64,000 bases of DNA from Methylococcaceae bacterium (GTDB taxonomy: Bacteria > Pseudomonadota > Gammaproteobacteria > Methylococcales > Methylomonadaceae), in contig JAKIUK010000014.1 in NCBI GenBank assembly GCA_021647585.1, positions 4,449-68,448 of the forward strand. Reading direction: 5' to 3'. A program made the translations under genes and the position numbers. Position 1 is the stretch's first letter. Every line of letters starts with the position of its first letter. Shown piece by piece: positions 27,141 to 35,923 of this stretch. The notes under the pieces were generated by a model. The model was not told the origin of the DNA and searched no databases. It saw nothing but the letters and a program-made list of their open reading frames with translations.

Positions 27141-27674
27141 CTACTTCTTCTTGGCTTCTTTACGTGCGACATACTCATCAGTATATCTCACACCTTTCCC
27201 TTTATAGGGTTCTGGCGGACGAAATGCTCTGATTTCTGAAGCTACTTGACCAACTCTTTGTTTATCATTACCCTTTACAATTAATTCAGTCTGGCTGGTA
27301 GCCTCAACAGTAATACCTTCAGGCACTTGATACTGTACCGGATTGGAAAAACCTAAAGCAAGCGTTAGCAAGTTACCTTTTATTTGAGCTCTGTACCCAA
27401 CACCAATCAGGGTTAATTTTTTTTCAAAACCTTCCGAAACGCCAGTCACCATATTGTTGATAGACGCTCTTGTTGTCCCTGCTTGAGCTTTAGCATTCTT
27501 GATAGCATCATTCCATTTTACTTGAATGACGTTGCCATTAATATCAACGCTCACATCTTTATGTATCTTATATGTCAACTGACCACCTTTACCTTTTACA
27601 GTCATGGTAATGCCATCTAATTTGACATCAACACCACCAGGTATATTTACAGCTGCATTTGCTACTCTTGACAT
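27141..27674 (-). CDS. rplF: 50S ribosomal protein L6
   Basis: 177 residues from the ATG at 27674 (MSRVANAAVNIPGGV). The frame continues ten codons into the rpsH end but that extension is not L6-like. The two repeated domains and the C-terminal signature RPPEPYKGKGVRY are present. Confidence 0.98.
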   Translation of the reverse strand: MSRVANAAVNIPGGVDVKLDGITMTVKGKGGQLTYKIHKDVSVDINGNVIQVKWNDAIKNAKAQAGTTRASINNMVTGVSEGFEKKLTLIGVGYRAQIKGNLLTLALGFSNPVQYQVPEGITVEATSQTELIVKGNDKQRVGQVASEIRAFRPPEPYKGKGVRYTDEYVARKEAKKK

Positions 27675-27688
27675 AACACACCTATCCT

Positions 27689-28084
27689 CTAACAAACAGT
27701 GCAAATAACTTCACCGCCATGCCCAATTGCACGGGCAGCACGGTCAGTCATTACACCATTAGAAGTTGAAACGATTGCAATACCCAATCCAGCAAGAACT
27801 TTTGGAAGTTCATCTTTAGATTTATAGATTCTAAGCCCTGGCCTACTGACCCTTTTAACTTTCTCTATAACAGGCACACCTTGATAATACTTTAAATCAA
27901 CTGTCATTTCAGTGTGACTGCCAGTTGTTTCTATTTTAAAGTCAGTGATATAACCTTCTTCCTTCAAAACCTTTGCAATTGCGACTTTCAATTTTGATGA
28001 AGGCAATTTAACACTTTTCTTTCCTGCAGATTGACCATTTCTTATTCTGGTCAACATGTCTGCAATTGGATCACTCATACTCAT
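27689..28084 (-). CDS. rpsH: 30S ribosomal protein S8
   Basis: 131 residues with MSDPIADMLTRIRNGQ and the C-terminal signature GIAIVSTSNGVMTDRAARAIGHGGEVICTVC. In E. coli S8 represses the spc operon at rplE; whether that occurs here was not determined. The start may be the ATG six bases further in. Confidence 0.98.
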   Translation of the reverse strand: MSMSDPIADMLTRIRNGQSAGKKSVKLPSSKLKVAIAKVLKEEGYITDFKIETTGSHTEMTVDLKYYQGVPVIEKVKRVSRPGLRIYKSKDELPKVLAGLGIAIVSTSNGVMTDRAARAIGHGGEVICTVC

Positions 28085-28114
28085 TTTATAATCTCCAAAA
28101 ACTTGCTAACCACA

Positions 28115-28420
28115 TTACCAACTTGCTTTAGACAAACCGGGAACATCACCACGCATTGTTGCTTCTCTTAGTTTATTACGACCAAGACCGAATTTACGGT
28201 AAACACCATGCGGACGACCAGTTATACTGCAACGATTCCGGCGTCTTGATGGACTGGAATCACGCGGTAGTTTTTGCAGACTTAACAGAGCTGCTTCTTT
28301 ATCTTCGTCTGAAGTATTCGGGTCTCTTATAAGTTCTTTTAATGCCCTTCTTTTTACTTCATATTTACCGACTAACTTGTTACGCTTGTTTTCACGCGCA
28401 ATCATAGATTTTTTAGCCAT
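28115..28420 (-). CDS. rpsN: 30S ribosomal protein S14 (zinc-free form)
   Basis: 101 residues, the long type lacking the CxxC...CxxC zinc site, ending in GRPHGVYRKFGLGRNKLREATMRGDVPGLSKASW. Standard position between rplE and rpsH. Confidence 0.98.
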   Translation of the reverse strand: MAKKSMIARENKRNKLVGKYEVKRRALKELIRDPNTSDEDKEAALLSLQKLPRDSSPSRRRNRCSITGRPHGVYRKFGLGRNKLREATMRGDVPGLSKASW

Positions 28421-28433
28421 TTGTATACGCCCT

Positions 28434-28973
28434 TTAGTTCTTAAATGGAAAATTGAAAAGCTTCAATAATGCCAAGCCTTCCTCATTTGATCCCGCTGTT
28501 GTTGTGATAGAAATATCCATACCGCGCAAGGTGTCAATCTTGTCATAATCAATCTCTGGAAAGATGATTTGCTCAGTTACACCCATAGAATAATTTCCAC
28601 GACCATCAAAGCTTTTAGGACTCATTCCTCTGAAATCTCGTATCCGAGGAATAGCAATACTAACCAAGCGATCTAAAAACTCGTACATTTTGTCACTGCG
28701 AAGAGTCACTTTACAGCCTATAGCCATATCATCACGAATTTTAAAACCAGCAATTGATTTTCTTGATAATGTTACAACAGGTTTCTGTCCGGAAATTTTT
28801 TCCATATCAGAAAGCGCTGACTGTATTACTTTTTTATCAGCCACTGCTTCTCCGACACCCATATTAAGGGTAATCTTAGTCAGTTTAGGTACTTCCATTA
28901 CCGATTTATAGCCGAACTGCTTTTGTAAAGCAGGAATTATGTTTTGTTTATATTCAGTTTCTAGTCTAGCCAT
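28434..28973 (-). CDS. rplE: 50S ribosomal protein L5
   Basis: 179-residue 5S rRNA-binding protein with MEVPKLTKITLNMGVGEA and the C-terminal GMDISITTTAGSNEEGLALLKLFNFPF. Standard order after rplX. Confidence 0.98.
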   Translation of the reverse strand: MARLETEYKQNIIPALQKQFGYKSVMEVPKLTKITLNMGVGEAVADKKVIQSALSDMEKISGQKPVVTLSRKSIAGFKIRDDMAIGCKVTLRSDKMYEFLDRLVSIAIPRIRDFRGMSPKSFDGRGNYSMGVTEQIIFPEIDYDKIDTLRGMDISITTTAGSNEEGLALLKLFNFPFKN

Positions 28974-28985
28974 GATTTTTATATC

Positions 28986-29303
28986 CTATGCATCAACTAC
29001 TTCATTAGTAGATTTAAAATATCTGACTTTTTTTCCATCATCTAGAAACTTGAAGCCAACTCGATCAGCCTTTTTTGTTTCGGGATTATACAAACCAACA
29101 TTTGAAATACTGATAGGCATATCCTTATCAATTATACCGCCTTGCACACCCGCATTTGGGTTTCCTTTTTGATGTTTTTTGGCACGGTTAATCCCTTCAA
29201 CCAATACTTTTTTCTCATCAATTATTTTCAGAACCTTACCTTGCTTACCTTTATCTTTTCCGATAAGCACAATAACTTCATCACCTTTTCTTAATTTTTG
29301 CAT
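28986..29303 (-). CDS. rplX: 50S ribosomal protein L24
   Basis: 105 residues with the KOW motif at the N-terminus (KGDEVIVLIGKDKGKQGKVLKI), an assembly-initiator protein of the large subunit. It lies 12 bp after rplN. Confidence 0.98.
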   Translation of the reverse strand: MQKLRKGDEVIVLIGKDKGKQGKVLKIIDEKKVLVEGINRAKKHQKGNPNAGVQGGIIDKDMPISISNVGLYNPETKKADRVGFKFLDDGKKVRYFKSTNEVVDA

Positions 29304-29315
29304 CTGGACCTACCT

Positions 29316-29684
29316 TTACAATACTTCTGGAGCAAGTGAAATAATTTTCATGAATTTTTCACCCCTTAATTCACGAGTTACCGGTCCAAAAATACGAGTC
29401 CCTATTGGCTGTAACTGGGTGTTTAAAATGACTGCAGCATTGCCGTCAAATCGAATCACAGAGCCATCTGGCCTGCGTACGCCTTTGCGGGTTCTAACTA
29501 CTAATGCGTTATATACCTCGCCTTTTTTTACTTTTCCGCGAGGAATTGCATCTTTTATACTCACTTTAATGATGTCACCGATACCTGCGTACCGCCTGTG
29601 TGAGCCACCTAATACTTTGATACACATGACCTTTTTTGCACCGCTATTGTCAGCGATATCAAGGCTAGTTTGCATCTGAATCAT
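29316..29684 (-). CDS. rplN: 50S ribosomal protein L14
   Basis: 122 residues, MIQMQTSLDIADNSGAKKV at the start and FGPVTRELR at the end, both invariant in the family. It opens the spc operon, 38 bp after rpsQ; no terminator was seen in that spacer, so S10 and spc operons appear continuous. Confidence 0.98.
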   Translation of the reverse strand: MIQMQTSLDIADNSGAKKVMCIKVLGGSHRRYAGIGDIIKVSIKDAIPRGKVKKGEVYNALVVRTRKGVRRPDGSVIRFDGNAAVILNTQLQPIGTRIFGPVTRELRGEKFMKIISLAPEVL

Positions 29685-29722
29685 TGTTAAATCCCAATTA
29701 TATCGATTAATATTTTACAGTT

Positions 29723-29983
29723 TCAATCTGAACTTTCTAATATTGAAACTAATTTAAAAGTCTTGTTTTTTGACAAAGGTCTACATGACGTTATTGAAAC
29801 CACATCACCTTGCTTTGCCTTATTTTGCTCATCATGAGCCATATACTTAGTAGAACGTTTTATATATTTCCCATAAATTGGAAATTTGATCAAACGTTCA
29901 ACCATAACAGTTATCGTTTTATCCATTTTATCGCTTACCACACGACCTGTTACTGTTCGTATTTTTTCATTATTCTCAGTCAT
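29723..29983 (-). CDS. rpsQ: 30S ribosomal protein S17
   Basis: 86 residues with RTVTGRVVSDKMDKTITVMVERLIKFPIYGKYIKRSTKY, typical S17. It is the last gene of the S10 operon, 2 bp after rpmC. Confidence 0.98.
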   Translation of the reverse strand: MTENNEKIRTVTGRVVSDKMDKTITVMVERLIKFPIYGKYIKRSTKYMAHDEQNKAKQGDVVSITSCRPLSKNKTFKLVSILESSD

Positions 29984-29985
29984 GC

Positions 29986-30177
29986 CTATGCACTCGCCAT
30001 TTCATTTAAAATCGTATGAATTCGGGCAATATCTCGTCTTACCTTCTTCACTTGATCCGGTTTGGCCAATTGACCAGTCCCTTTTTGCATTCTTAAATTA
30101 AACTGTTCACGTGACTTTTCAAGTAACAATGAATTTAATTCTTCTTTTGTCTTTTGACGTAATTCGCTTGCATTCAT
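29986..30177 (-). CDS. rpmC: 50S ribosomal protein L29
   Basis: 63 residues near the nascent-peptide exit, with core LRQKTKEELNSLLLEKSREQFNLRMQ. The ATG at 30177 overlaps the rplP stop as TGATG, so the GTG one codon earlier is unlikely to be used. Confidence 0.97.
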   Translation of the reverse strand: MNASELRQKTKEELNSLLLEKSREQFNLRMQKGTGQLAKPDQVKKVRRDIARIHTILNEMASA

Positions 30178-30590
30178 CACATTATTGTCCGCGCTACAAA
30201 GGTTGTTTTAACTGGTAACTTAGCGGCTGCCAAGTCAAACGCCGCACGTGCCACTACTTCAGGAACTCCCTGAATTTCATATAACATGGTTCCTGGTTTT
30301 ACTTGTGCCACCCAGAATTCCACACTACCTTTCCCTTTACCCATCCGCACTTCTAACGGCTTCTTAGTAATTGGCTTATCAGGAAATATTCTGATCCACA
30401 TTTTCCCCTGTCGCTTTACATGGCGTGTTATTGTCCTACGTGCTGCCTCAATTTGGCGGGCGGTAATTCTACCACGCCCCAATGATTTAAGTCCATATTC
30501 TCCAAAACTTACTGAAGAGCCACGAACTGCAACACCATTATTTCTGCCTTTATGCTGCTTACGAAATTTTGTTCTTTTTGGTTGAAGCAT
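30177..30590 (-). CDS. rplP: 50S ribosomal protein L16
   Basis: 137 residues with MLQPKRTKFRKQHKGRN and GKGKGSVEFWVAQVKPGTMLYEI. The Arg whose homologue in E. coli is hydroxylated by RoxA lies in the ITKKPLEVRMGKGKG region. Its stop overlaps the start of rpmC. Confidence 0.98.
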   Translation of the reverse strand: MLQPKRTKFRKQHKGRNNGVAVRGSSVSFGEYGLKSLGRGRITARQIEAARRTITRHVKRQGKMWIRIFPDKPITKKPLEVRMGKGKGSVEFWVAQVKPGTMLYEIQGVPEVVARAAFDLAAAKLPVKTTFVARTIM

Positions 30591-30609
30591 TTTTTTGTCC
30601 CTTCAACTG

Positions 30610-31278
30610 TTATTTACTGTTAGATTTAGCAGATGCACTGTTTGCATCCACATCAAAGACTTCACCCTTAAAGATCCAGACTTTAATGCCTATGATTCCA
30701 TAAGTAGTGTTTGCTTCTGCTGTACCGTAATCAATGTCTGCACGCAATGTATGTAGAGGAACACGTCCCTCTCTATACCATTCGCCTCGTGCTATTTCTG
30801 CACCATTTAAACGACCACCAACATTGATCTTAATACCTTCAGCACCTAGACGCATTGTATTTGTAACTGCACGCTTCATGGCACGACGATACATGATCCT
30901 TTTTTCCAGTTGTTGAGCTATACCCTCAGCAACTAATGTTGCATCTAATTCAGGCTTCCTTATTTCTTCAACATTTATTTTAACCGGTACGCCCATCATT
31001 TTTGAGACTGCTACCCTCAATTTATCAATATCTTCACCCTTCTTACCAATGACGATACCTGGTCGCGCAGTATGTACAGTTATTTGTGCGTTGTTCGCAG
31101 GCCTGTTGATCTGAATCCGACTCACAGAAGCATGCGCTAATTTTTCCTTGATATACTCTCGAACCTTCAAGTCTTGTAGCAAGTATACCGGATAATTTTG
31201 GCTATTTGCATACCATCTGGAAGTCCAATCTTTAACAATTCCGAGACGTATACCCGTTGGATGTACTTTTTGACCCAT
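30610..31278 (-). CDS. rpsC: 30S ribosomal protein S3
   Basis: 222 residues with MGQKVHPTGIRLGIVKDW, a KH domain (ARPGIVIGKKGEDIDKLR) and the C-terminal GGRLNGAEIARGEWYREGRVPLHTLRADIDY. It contributes to mRNA entry and helicase activity of the ribosome. Standard position after rplV. Confidence 0.98.
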   Translation of the reverse strand: MGQKVHPTGIRLGIVKDWTSRWYANSQNYPVYLLQDLKVREYIKEKLAHASVSRIQINRPANNAQITVHTARPGIVIGKKGEDIDKLRVAVSKMMGVPVKINVEEIRKPELDATLVAEGIAQQLEKRIMYRRAMKRAVTNTMRLGAEGIKINVGGRLNGAEIARGEWYREGRVPLHTLRADIDYGTAEANTTYGIIGIKVWIFKGEVFDVDANSASAKSNSK

Positions 31279-31286
31279 TTTATCCT

Positions 31287-31628
31287 CTACTCGTACTCTG
31301 AAACTTTAACGGTTATATGACAGGTTCTTTTCAGGATATGATTCGCACGTCCCTTAGCTCTTGCTCGAACCCTTTTCAAGGTAGAACCTTCATTAATAAA
31401 TACTGTTGAAACGAACAACTCATCAATATCTGCACTTTCATTGTGCTCAGCATTTGCTATGGCAGATTCTAAAACCTTAACCATTATTGCAGCCGCTTTT
31501 TTGGTACTGAATTTAAGTGTATTCAATGCTTTTTCAACAGGAAGACCACGTATTTGATCGCCGACTAATCTAGCTTTTTGAGCTGATAATGGAGCATTAC
31601 TTAATTTAGCAGAAATTTCCATCATCAT
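31287..31628 (-). CDS. rplV: 50S ribosomal protein L22
   Basis: 113 residues. Three consecutive ATG codons (31628, 31625, 31622), preceded by a GTG, make the start ambiguous; 31628 overlaps the rpsS stop as TGATG. The tunnel hairpin region (INEGSTLKRVRARAKGRANHILKRTCHITVKV) is intact, without the deletions known from macrolide resistance. Confidence 0.97.
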   Translation of the reverse strand: MMMEISAKLSNAPLSAQKARLVGDQIRGLPVEKALNTLKFSTKKAAAIMVKVLESAIANAEHNESADIDELFVSTVFINEGSTLKRVRARAKGRANHILKRTCHITVKVSEYE

Positions 31629-31903
31629 CACCTTCTGGCTTTCTTATCAACAATATGACCTCTGTAGGTACGAGTTGGAGCAAATTCCCCCAATTTGTGT
31701 CCTACCATATTTTCTGATATCAATACGGGAACATGCTGACGCCCATTATGAACGGCAATAGTCAAACCTAGCATATCAGGACTAATCATAGATCTTCTTG
31801 ACCAGGTTTTAATCGGTTTCCTATTATTACTTGCAACAGCTGCCTCAACTTTGTTAAGCAGATGATGATCAATAAACGGACCTTTTTTAATTGAACGTGG
31901 CAC
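31628..31903 (-). CDS. rpsS: 30S ribosomal protein S19
   Basis: 91 residues, MPRSIKKGPFIDHHLLNKV and GHKLGEFAPTRTYRGHIVDKKARR, both typical. Overlaps rplV by one base and follows rplB by 12 bp. Confidence 0.98.
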   Translation of the reverse strand: MPRSIKKGPFIDHHLLNKVEAAVASNNRKPIKTWSRRSMISPDMLGLTIAVHNGRQHVPVLISENMVGHKLGEFAPTRTYRGHIVDKKARR

Positions 31904-31915
31904 TCTTTATACCCC

Positions 31916-32743
31916 TTATTTCTTATTGCGGCGTCTGACAATCATCTTGTCAGTGCGTTTGTTTTTTCTAGTTTTATAACCTTTAGCAGGTGTACCCCAT
32001 GGAGACACAGGATGTCTACCACCAGAAGTACGACCTTCACCACCACCATGCGGGTGATCAACCGGGTTCATAGCAACACCACGAACTGTTGGCCTAATTC
32101 CTCTATGCCTGGATGCGCCTGCCTTACCTAGCGAAATCAGGTTGTGTTCCGAATTTGAAACCTCACCCACTGCTGCCTTACACTCAGACATGATTTTACG
32201 CATCTCACCTGAACGTAAGCGCACAGTCACATACGCTCCATCTTTTGCAACCAGTTGTGCAGAAGTACCTGCACTTCTGGCTAATTGCGCACCTTTACCC
32301 GGCTTTAATTCTACACAATGAATTGTTGTACCTAATGGCATATTACGCAAAGGCATACAATTTCCTGCTTTAACAGGTGCATTTTCAGCAGAAAGAATTT
32401 CTTGACCTACTTCAATTTTTGAAGGTGCGATGATGTATTTGCGCTCACCATCTTTAAACAACAAAAGTGCAATATTTGCAGTTCTGTTAGGATCATATTC
32501 GATACGTTCAACAACGGCAGGAATGTCTATTTTATTCCTTTTGAAGTCAATAATTCGATAATGTTGTTTATGCCCACCACCAATATGGCGAGTAGTTATC
32601 CGACCCTGATTATTTCTACCGCCACTTTTACTTTTCTTTTCTAATAGCTGTGCAAATGGCTTACCCTTATGTAATGCATCATTTTTTACACGCACTACAA
32701 ATCGTGAGCCTGGTGAAGTCGGTTTAGATTTTAGAATAGCCAT
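31916..32743 (-). CDS. rplB: 50S ribosomal protein L2
   Basis: 275-residue primary rRNA-binding protein near the peptidyl-transferase centre. The conserved loop NPVDHPHGGGEGR, with the functionally important His, is present. Standard S10 operon position after rplW. Confidence 0.98.
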   Translation of the reverse strand: MAILKSKPTSPGSRFVVRVKNDALHKGKPFAQLLEKKSKSGGRNNQGRITTRHIGGGHKQHYRIIDFKRNKIDIPAVVERIEYDPNRTANIALLLFKDGERKYIIAPSKIEVGQEILSAENAPVKAGNCMPLRNMPLGTTIHCVELKPGKGAQLARSAGTSAQLVAKDGAYVTVRLRSGEMRKIMSECKAAVGEVSNSEHNLISLGKAGASRHRGIRPTVRGVAMNPVDHPHGGGEGRTSGGRHPVSPWGTPAKGYKTRKNKRTDKMIVRRRNKK

Positions 32744-32771
32744 TGCTTTCTACCGTTGTTTATTTTGTTAT

Positions 32772-33071
32772 TTATGCCGAAGCAAAATCAATATCATGAC
32801 CAGATTTAAGCTTTACATATGCTTTTTTCCAATCAGATCTTTTACCCAAAGTACGTCCGAAACGTTTAACTTTACCTTTAACGTTAAGAACTTTAACTGA
32901 ATCAACTTCAACATCAAACATCAATTCAACTGCTTTTTTTATTTCTAACTTAGTTGCAACCTTCTTCACCTTAAAAACGAATTGATTACTGTCTTCAGCT
33001 GCGTTTGTGCTTTTTTCAGACACAACTGGCGCCAAAAGGACATTTGCTAGTTTGCTTTGCTGATCACTCAT
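32772..33071 (-). CDS. rplW: 50S ribosomal protein L23
   Basis: 99 residues at the tunnel exit, docking site for trigger factor and SRP, with APVVSEKSTNAAEDSNQFVFKV. Overlaps the rplD end by 4 bp (ATGA). Confidence 0.98.
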   Translation of the reverse strand: MSDQQSKLANVLLAPVVSEKSTNAAEDSNQFVFKVKKVATKLEIKKAVELMFDVEVDSVKVLNVKGKVKRFGRTLGKRSDWKKAYVKLKSGHDIDFASA

Positions 33072-33688
33072 GCCAAACTCTCCTCAATTTTTTTCACAGC
33101 AGCTGCTGTTGCTATCACTTTATCGGCTGAAACCAATGCCACCGGATTCAAACCTTCTACAGTAGATACTTCAACATAAGGAATATTTCTGGAAGCCAAT
33201 ATCAAATCATCTGTCAACTCGTTAGCTACAATCAACACACGTTTTGCATCAACATTAGATAATTTCGCCACCAAATCTTTAGTTTTAGACGTAGTAGGTA
33301 GTACATCATCACTAACTACAATTCTTTCTTGGCGCAATAACTCTGAAAATATAGAGCGGATACCCACTTTATACATTTTCTTATTAAGTTTCTGTGTAAA
33401 AGACCTGGGTTGTGCAGCAAAAGTCACACCACCTGAGCGCCAAATTGGACTGCTCATTGTACCAGCTCTTGCTCGACCTGTCCCTTTTTGTCGCCATGGC
33501 TTAGCACCACCACCACTAACTGCAGAACGATTTTTTTGGGCTTTTGTTCCAGCACGCGCACCAGCGAGATATCTTACGACCAACTGATGGACTAATGTTT
33601 CATTGAATTCTTGACCAAATATATCTTCAGCAACATCAACCGCGCCAGCCGAATCCTGGACATTTATTGCAGGTATTTGCAAAGTCAT
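33068..33688 (-). CDS. rplD: 50S ribosomal protein L4
   Basis: 206 residues. The tunnel loop KPWRQKGTGRARAGTMSSPIWRSGGVTF is conserved. In E. coli L4 also autoregulates the S10 operon through a leader before rpsJ; here only 5 bp separate tuf from rpsJ, so that leader is absent. Confidence 0.98.
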   Translation of the reverse strand: MTLQIPAINVQDSAGAVDVAEDIFGQEFNETLVHQLVVRYLAGARAGTKAQKNRSAVSGGGAKPWRQKGTGRARAGTMSSPIWRSGGVTFAAQPRSFTQKLNKKMYKVGIRSIFSELLRQERIVVSDDVLPTTSKTKDLVAKLSNVDAKRVLIVANELTDDLILASRNIPYVEVSTVEGLNPVALVSADKVIATAAAVKKIEESLA

Positions 33689-33691
33689 AAC

Positions 33692-34342
33692 TTAACCTTT
33701 ATTCCGCATTTTTACAGCGGGAGTGATAACCACATCACCGCCTTTAGCTCCAGGCACTGCACCCGTAACTAAAATTAAATTTCTCTCGACATCAATACTA
33801 TGGATAGTAAGATTTTGCATAGTTCGCTTAACTGCCCCCATATGACCCGACATTTTTTTGCCTTTAAAAACACGACCCGGTGTCTGACACATACCAATAG
33901 AACCATTCGATCTATGTGATATTGAGTTACCATGAGTCGCATCCTGCATTTGAAAGTTGTGACGCTTTACACCACCTTGAAAGCCCTTACCAATACTGGT
34001 AGCAGAGGCATCAACTACTTGACCCACAGTAAAAACATCCAAATCAAGCTCGGAACCGGTCGCCAAGTCTTCACCCTCACCGTCGTCCAGCCTGAACTCG
34101 TGCAAACCACGGCCTGCTGTAACATTGGCTGCAGCATAGTGCCCCGCCAATGCCTTGTCGACTTTTGATGATTTTTTATCACCCACTGCAACCTGAATTG
34201 CGCGATAACCATCTGTATCAACATTTTTTACTTGTACAACTCTATTTGAGTTTATCTCTAAAACCGTGACAGGTATTGCTGCCCCACCCTCAGTAAAAAC
34301 TCGTGTCATACCACATTTACGACCAATAAGACCTATTGACAT
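33692..34342 (-). CDS. rplC: 50S ribosomal protein L3
   Basis: 216 residues with GLIGRKCGMTRVF and the central extension GFQGGVKRHNFQMQDATHGNSISHR. The Gln that PrmB methylates in E. coli falls in this extension. It lies 48 bp after rpsJ. Confidence 0.98.
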   Translation of the reverse strand: MSIGLIGRKCGMTRVFTEGGAAIPVTVLEINSNRVVQVKNVDTDGYRAIQVAVGDKKSSKVDKALAGHYAAANVTAGRGLHEFRLDDGEGEDLATGSELDLDVFTVGQVVDASATSIGKGFQGGVKRHNFQMQDATHGNSISHRSNGSIGMCQTPGRVFKGKKMSGHMGAVKRTMQNLTIHSIDVERNLILVTGAVPGAKGGDVVITPAVKMRNKG

Positions 34343-34390
34343 CTGCCAATTCCTCGCACTTACAAATACTCCTGTGAGTATCTTTATTAT

Positions 34391-34702
34391 TTATTTAAGT
34401 TTTATCTGAACATCTACCCCGGCTGCAAGATCTAATTTCATCAATGCATCCACGGTTTTATCGGTAGGCTCGACTATGTCCAGCAACCTTTTATATGTTC
34501 TTAACTCATATTGATCTCTGGCATCTTTATTAACATGCGGAGAAATCAATATGGTAAAACGCTCTTTTTTAGTAGGCAATGGAATAGGGCCCTTCACCAG
34601 GGCGCCCGTTCTCTTTGCAGTTTCTACTATCTCACCAGCTGATTGATCTATTAATTTATGATCAAATGCTTTCAAGCGAATTCTGATAGTTTGATTAGCC
34701 AT
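34391..34702 (-). CDS. rpsJ: 30S ribosomal protein S10 / NusE
   Basis: 103 residues, RIRLKAFDHKLIDQSAGEIVETAKRTGA, with a second role in antitermination together with NusB and NusG. The 5-bp spacing from tuf joins the str and S10 operons into one transcript. Confidence 0.98.
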   Translation of the reverse strand: MANQTIRIRLKAFDHKLIDQSAGEIVETAKRTGALVKGPIPLPTKKERFTILISPHVNKDARDQYELRTYKRLLDIVEPTDKTVDALMKLDLAAGVDVQIKLK

Positions 34703-34707
34703 TTAAA

Positions 34708-35898
34708 TTACTCAATAATTGAAGCAACAACACCCGCACCAACTGTGCGACCACCTTCACGAACCGCGAAACGTAAACCTTCATCCATCGCAATTGGGTT
34801 AATCAAAGTAACTTCAACAGTTACATTATCCCCCGGCATTACCATTTCAATACCATCTTGCAATTCTACAGCACCCGTTATATCAGTTGTTCTAAAGTAA
34901 AACTGTGGGCGATACCCATTAAAGAATGGCGTATGTCTGCCACCCTCATCTTTAGACAGAACATAAATTTCTGCTTTAAATTTAGAATGAGGATTGATAG
35001 AACCTGGATGAGCCAATACCTGACCACGCTCAACTTCTTCACGCTTTGTACCACGCAACAAGACACCAACGTTATCACCCGCTTCACCTTGGTCTAGTAG
35101 TTTGCGGAACATTTCCACACCAGTACAAACTGTTTTCGCAGTATCTTTAATCCCAACAATCTCAAGCTCTTCACCCACTTTTACAATTCCACGCTCAACA
35201 CGACCGGTTACAACCGTACCACGACCTGAAATTGAAAACACATCTTCGATAGGCATTAAGAAAGCACCATCTACCGCTCTTTCTGGCAGTGGAATATAGC
35301 TATCCAATGCTTCTACTAATTTAAGTACGGAGGGAACGCCAATTTCACTTGTATCGCCTTCCAACGCTTTTAATGCAGAGCCAATAATAATTGGCGTATC
35401 ATCACCTGGAAATTCATACATATCCAGTAATTCACGAACTTCCATTTCAACCAGCTCGACCAACTCTTCATCGTCAACCATATCCGCTTTGTTAAGGAAT
35501 ACAACGATATATGGAACACCCACCTGTCTCGATAACAAGATATGCTCTCTAGTTTGTGGCATAGGACCGTCTGCTGCCGAGCATACCAGAATAGCGCCAT
35601 CCATTTGAGCAGCACCGGTAATCATATTTTTCACATAATCTGCGTGACCTGGGCAGTCAACATGCGCATAATGGCGATTTTCTGATTCATATTCGACATG
35701 TGACGTAGCAATAGTAATACCGCGCTCGCGTTCTTCTGGTGCATTATCAATTTCGTCAAAAGCCTTAACTTCGCCACCCATTGCCTCAGCCATTACTTTA
35801 GTCAAAGCAGCAGTTAATGTTGTTTTACCATGGTCAACGTGACCAATTGTACCCACGTTTACATGGGGTTTGTTTCTTTCAAATTTTTCTTTAGCCAT
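34708..35898 (-). CDS. tuf: Elongation factor Tu
   Basis: 396 residues. G1 GHVDHGKTT, G2 RGITI, G3 DCPGH, G4 NKAD and the three-domain length are standard. It delivers aminoacyl-tRNA to the ribosome. It is the only tuf visible in the window; many gammaproteobacteria keep a second copy between tRNA-Thr and secE, a place occupied here only by tRNA-Trp and a 110-bp spacer. Confidence 0.99.
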   Translation of the reverse strand: MAKEKFERNKPHVNVGTIGHVDHGKTTLTAALTKVMAEAMGGEVKAFDEIDNAPEERERGITIATSHVEYESENRHYAHVDCPGHADYVKNMITGAAQMDGAILVCSAADGPMPQTREHILLSRQVGVPYIVVFLNKADMVDDEELVELVEMEVRELLDMYEFPGDDTPIIIGSALKALEGDTSEIGVPSVLKLVEALDSYIPLPERAVDGAFLMPIEDVFSISGRGTVVTGRVERGIVKVGEELEIVGIKDTAKTVCTGVEMFRKLLDQGEAGDNVGVLLRGTKREEVERGQVLAHPGSINPHSKFKAEIYVLSKDEGGRHTPFFNGYRPQFYFRTTDITGAVELQDGIEMVMPGDNVTVEVTLINPIAMDEGLRFAVREGGRTVGAGVVASIIE

Positions 35899-35923
35899 GA
35901 GTCAATACCTTTTACTGTTTACT